Shown here piece after piece: positions 6,013 to 6,706 of a stretch of DNA of 6,706 bases. The translations under genes and the position numbers were made by a program. Position 1 is the first letter of the stretch; each line of letters opens with the position of its first letter. The DNA comes from an uncultured Desulfovibrio sp. (lineage in GTDB: Bacteria; Desulfobacterota; Desulfovibrionia; Desulfovibrionales; Desulfovibrionaceae). The notes under the pieces are model-generated. The model was not told the origin of the DNA. It saw only the letters and a list, made by a program, of their open reading frames with translations, and did no database searches. The stretch is from positions 1-6,706 of the forward strand of contig CAMBWG010000127.1 in NCBI GenBank assembly GCA_945871415.1, given 5' to 3'.

Positions 6013-6706
6013 ATGCAGACCAAAGGCGAATATTTCTTTACTTCCGAATCCGTGACCGAAGGCCATCCCGACAAGGTGGCCGACCAGATTTCCGATGCCG
6101 TGCTGGATACCCTGCTGGAGCAGGATCCCGATGCGCACGTGGCGTGCGAAACGCTGGTGACGACGGGCATGGCCGTCATTGCCGGCGAAATCACCACCAA
6201 GGGCTACGCGGATCTTCCCAAGGTCGTGCGCCAGACCATTCGCGAAATCGGCTATACCAGCTCGGACATGGGCTTTGACGCCGATACCTGCGCCGTCATC
6301 TCTTCCATCGACCACCAGTCCCCGGATATCGCCCAGGGCGTGCTTCGTGCGCTCCCCGAAGATCAGGGCGCGGGCGACCAGGGTATGATGTTCGGTTTTG
6401 CCTGCAATGAAACCGCCACGCTCATGCCCGCCCCCATTTACTGGGCCCATCAGCTTTCGCAGCAGCTGACCCGCGTGCGCAAGGACGGCACCGTGCCCTT
6501 CTTCCGTCCCGACGGCAAGACTCAGGTTTCCTTTGAATATCAGGACGGCAAGCCCGTACGCATCAACAACGTGGTGGTCTCCACCCAGCATGCTGCCTCG
6601 GCCTCGCAGGACGACATCATCGAAGCCGTCAAGAAGCATGTCATCCGTCCTGTGCTGGAGCCCTCCGGCTACTTCGACGAAAAGGACTGCGAAATCTTCA
6701 TCAACA
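6013..6706 (+). CDS. metK: S-adenosylmethionine synthetase, 3' end cut by window edge
   Basis: This enzyme makes S-adenosylmethionine from methionine and ATP in the cytosol, supplying methyl groups and polyamine precursors. The window holds 231 codons plus one base, about 60% of the usual 385-395 residues. The truncation is from the window edge, not a mutation. Visible motifs are [20 protein letters not shown] (9-28, ATP and metal site with His18 and Asp20), CETLVTTGM (45-53), the mobile-loop segment QSPDIAQGV (102-110), signature [12 protein letters not shown] (119-130), FRPDGKTQV (164-172) and VVSTQHA (188-194). The second family signature (GGGAFSGKD type) should lie beyond the right edge. 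Phe replaces the usual Tyr in the GFA end of the first signature, a mild change. It follows panC closely and has a strong GAGGAG ribosome binding site. Confidence 0.97.
   Translation, partial: MQTKGEYFFTSESVTEGHPDKVADQISDAVLDTLLEQDPDAHVACETLVTTGMAVIAGEITTKGYADLPKVVRQTIREIGYTSSDMGFDADTCAVISSIDHQSPDIAQGVLRALPEDQGAGDQGMMFGFACNETATLMPAPIYWAHQLSQQLTRVRKDGTVPFFRPDGKTQVSFEYQDGKPVRINNVVVSTQHAASASQDDIIEAVKKHVIRPVLEPSGYFDEKDCEIFIN

Noticed and set aside
5117..6639. Minus-strand open frames opposite panC and metK (226 and 269 codons)
   Set aside because: The same codon-bias effect explains them. panC and metK on the plus strand carry clear family motifs throughout.
1..6706. CRISPR arrays, tRNA or rRNA genes, transposases, phage or defence genes
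   Set aside because: Nothing in the window shows direct repeats with spacers, tRNA-like cloverleaf patterns, or proteins of these classes. The recD2 helicase is the only DNA-processing gene, and it looks like the chromosomal repair form.

Overview
The window looks like ordinary chromosomal DNA from a GC-rich bacterium, most plausibly a sulfate-reducing deltaproteobacterium of the Desulfovibrionaceae. That placement rests on the GC-rich codon use, the overall character of the proteins, the panC-metK adjacency and the style of the intergenic palindromes. It is recognition from memory and was not tested by a search.

Layout: positions 1-551 contain no credible gene. They carry a dense series of inverted repeats: a perfect 24-bp palindrome that reads as a bidirectional terminator (161-211), a minus-strand terminator (318-357), smaller hairpins, and a long purine/pyrimidine-biased palindrome with a flanking tail (about 428-518) that resembles a dispersed, REP-like intergenic element. 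Positions 552-4976 hold three leftward genes: recD2 (a RecD2-type helicase), aroC (chorismate synthase) and sppA (an S49 signal peptide peptidase). Transcription order is sppA, then aroC after a 64-bp gap, then recD2, whose ATG overlaps the aroC stop codon by one base. A divergent intergenic region of about 131 bp follows and contains a good sigma70-like promoter facing right. Rightward from there lie panC (pantothenate synthetase, complete) and metK (S-adenosylmethionine synthetase, cut by the right edge after about 231 codons).

Functionally these are housekeeping genes: shikimate pathway completion, DNA processing and repair, membrane proteostasis, pantothenate/CoA synthesis and SAM synthesis. 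They do not form one pathway. The firmest organisational link is translational coupling of aroC to recD2. I saw no mobile-element genes, CRISPR array, tRNA, rRNA or defence system. The part most worth a second look is the structured non-coding block at the left end; I do not see a new multi-gene system here.
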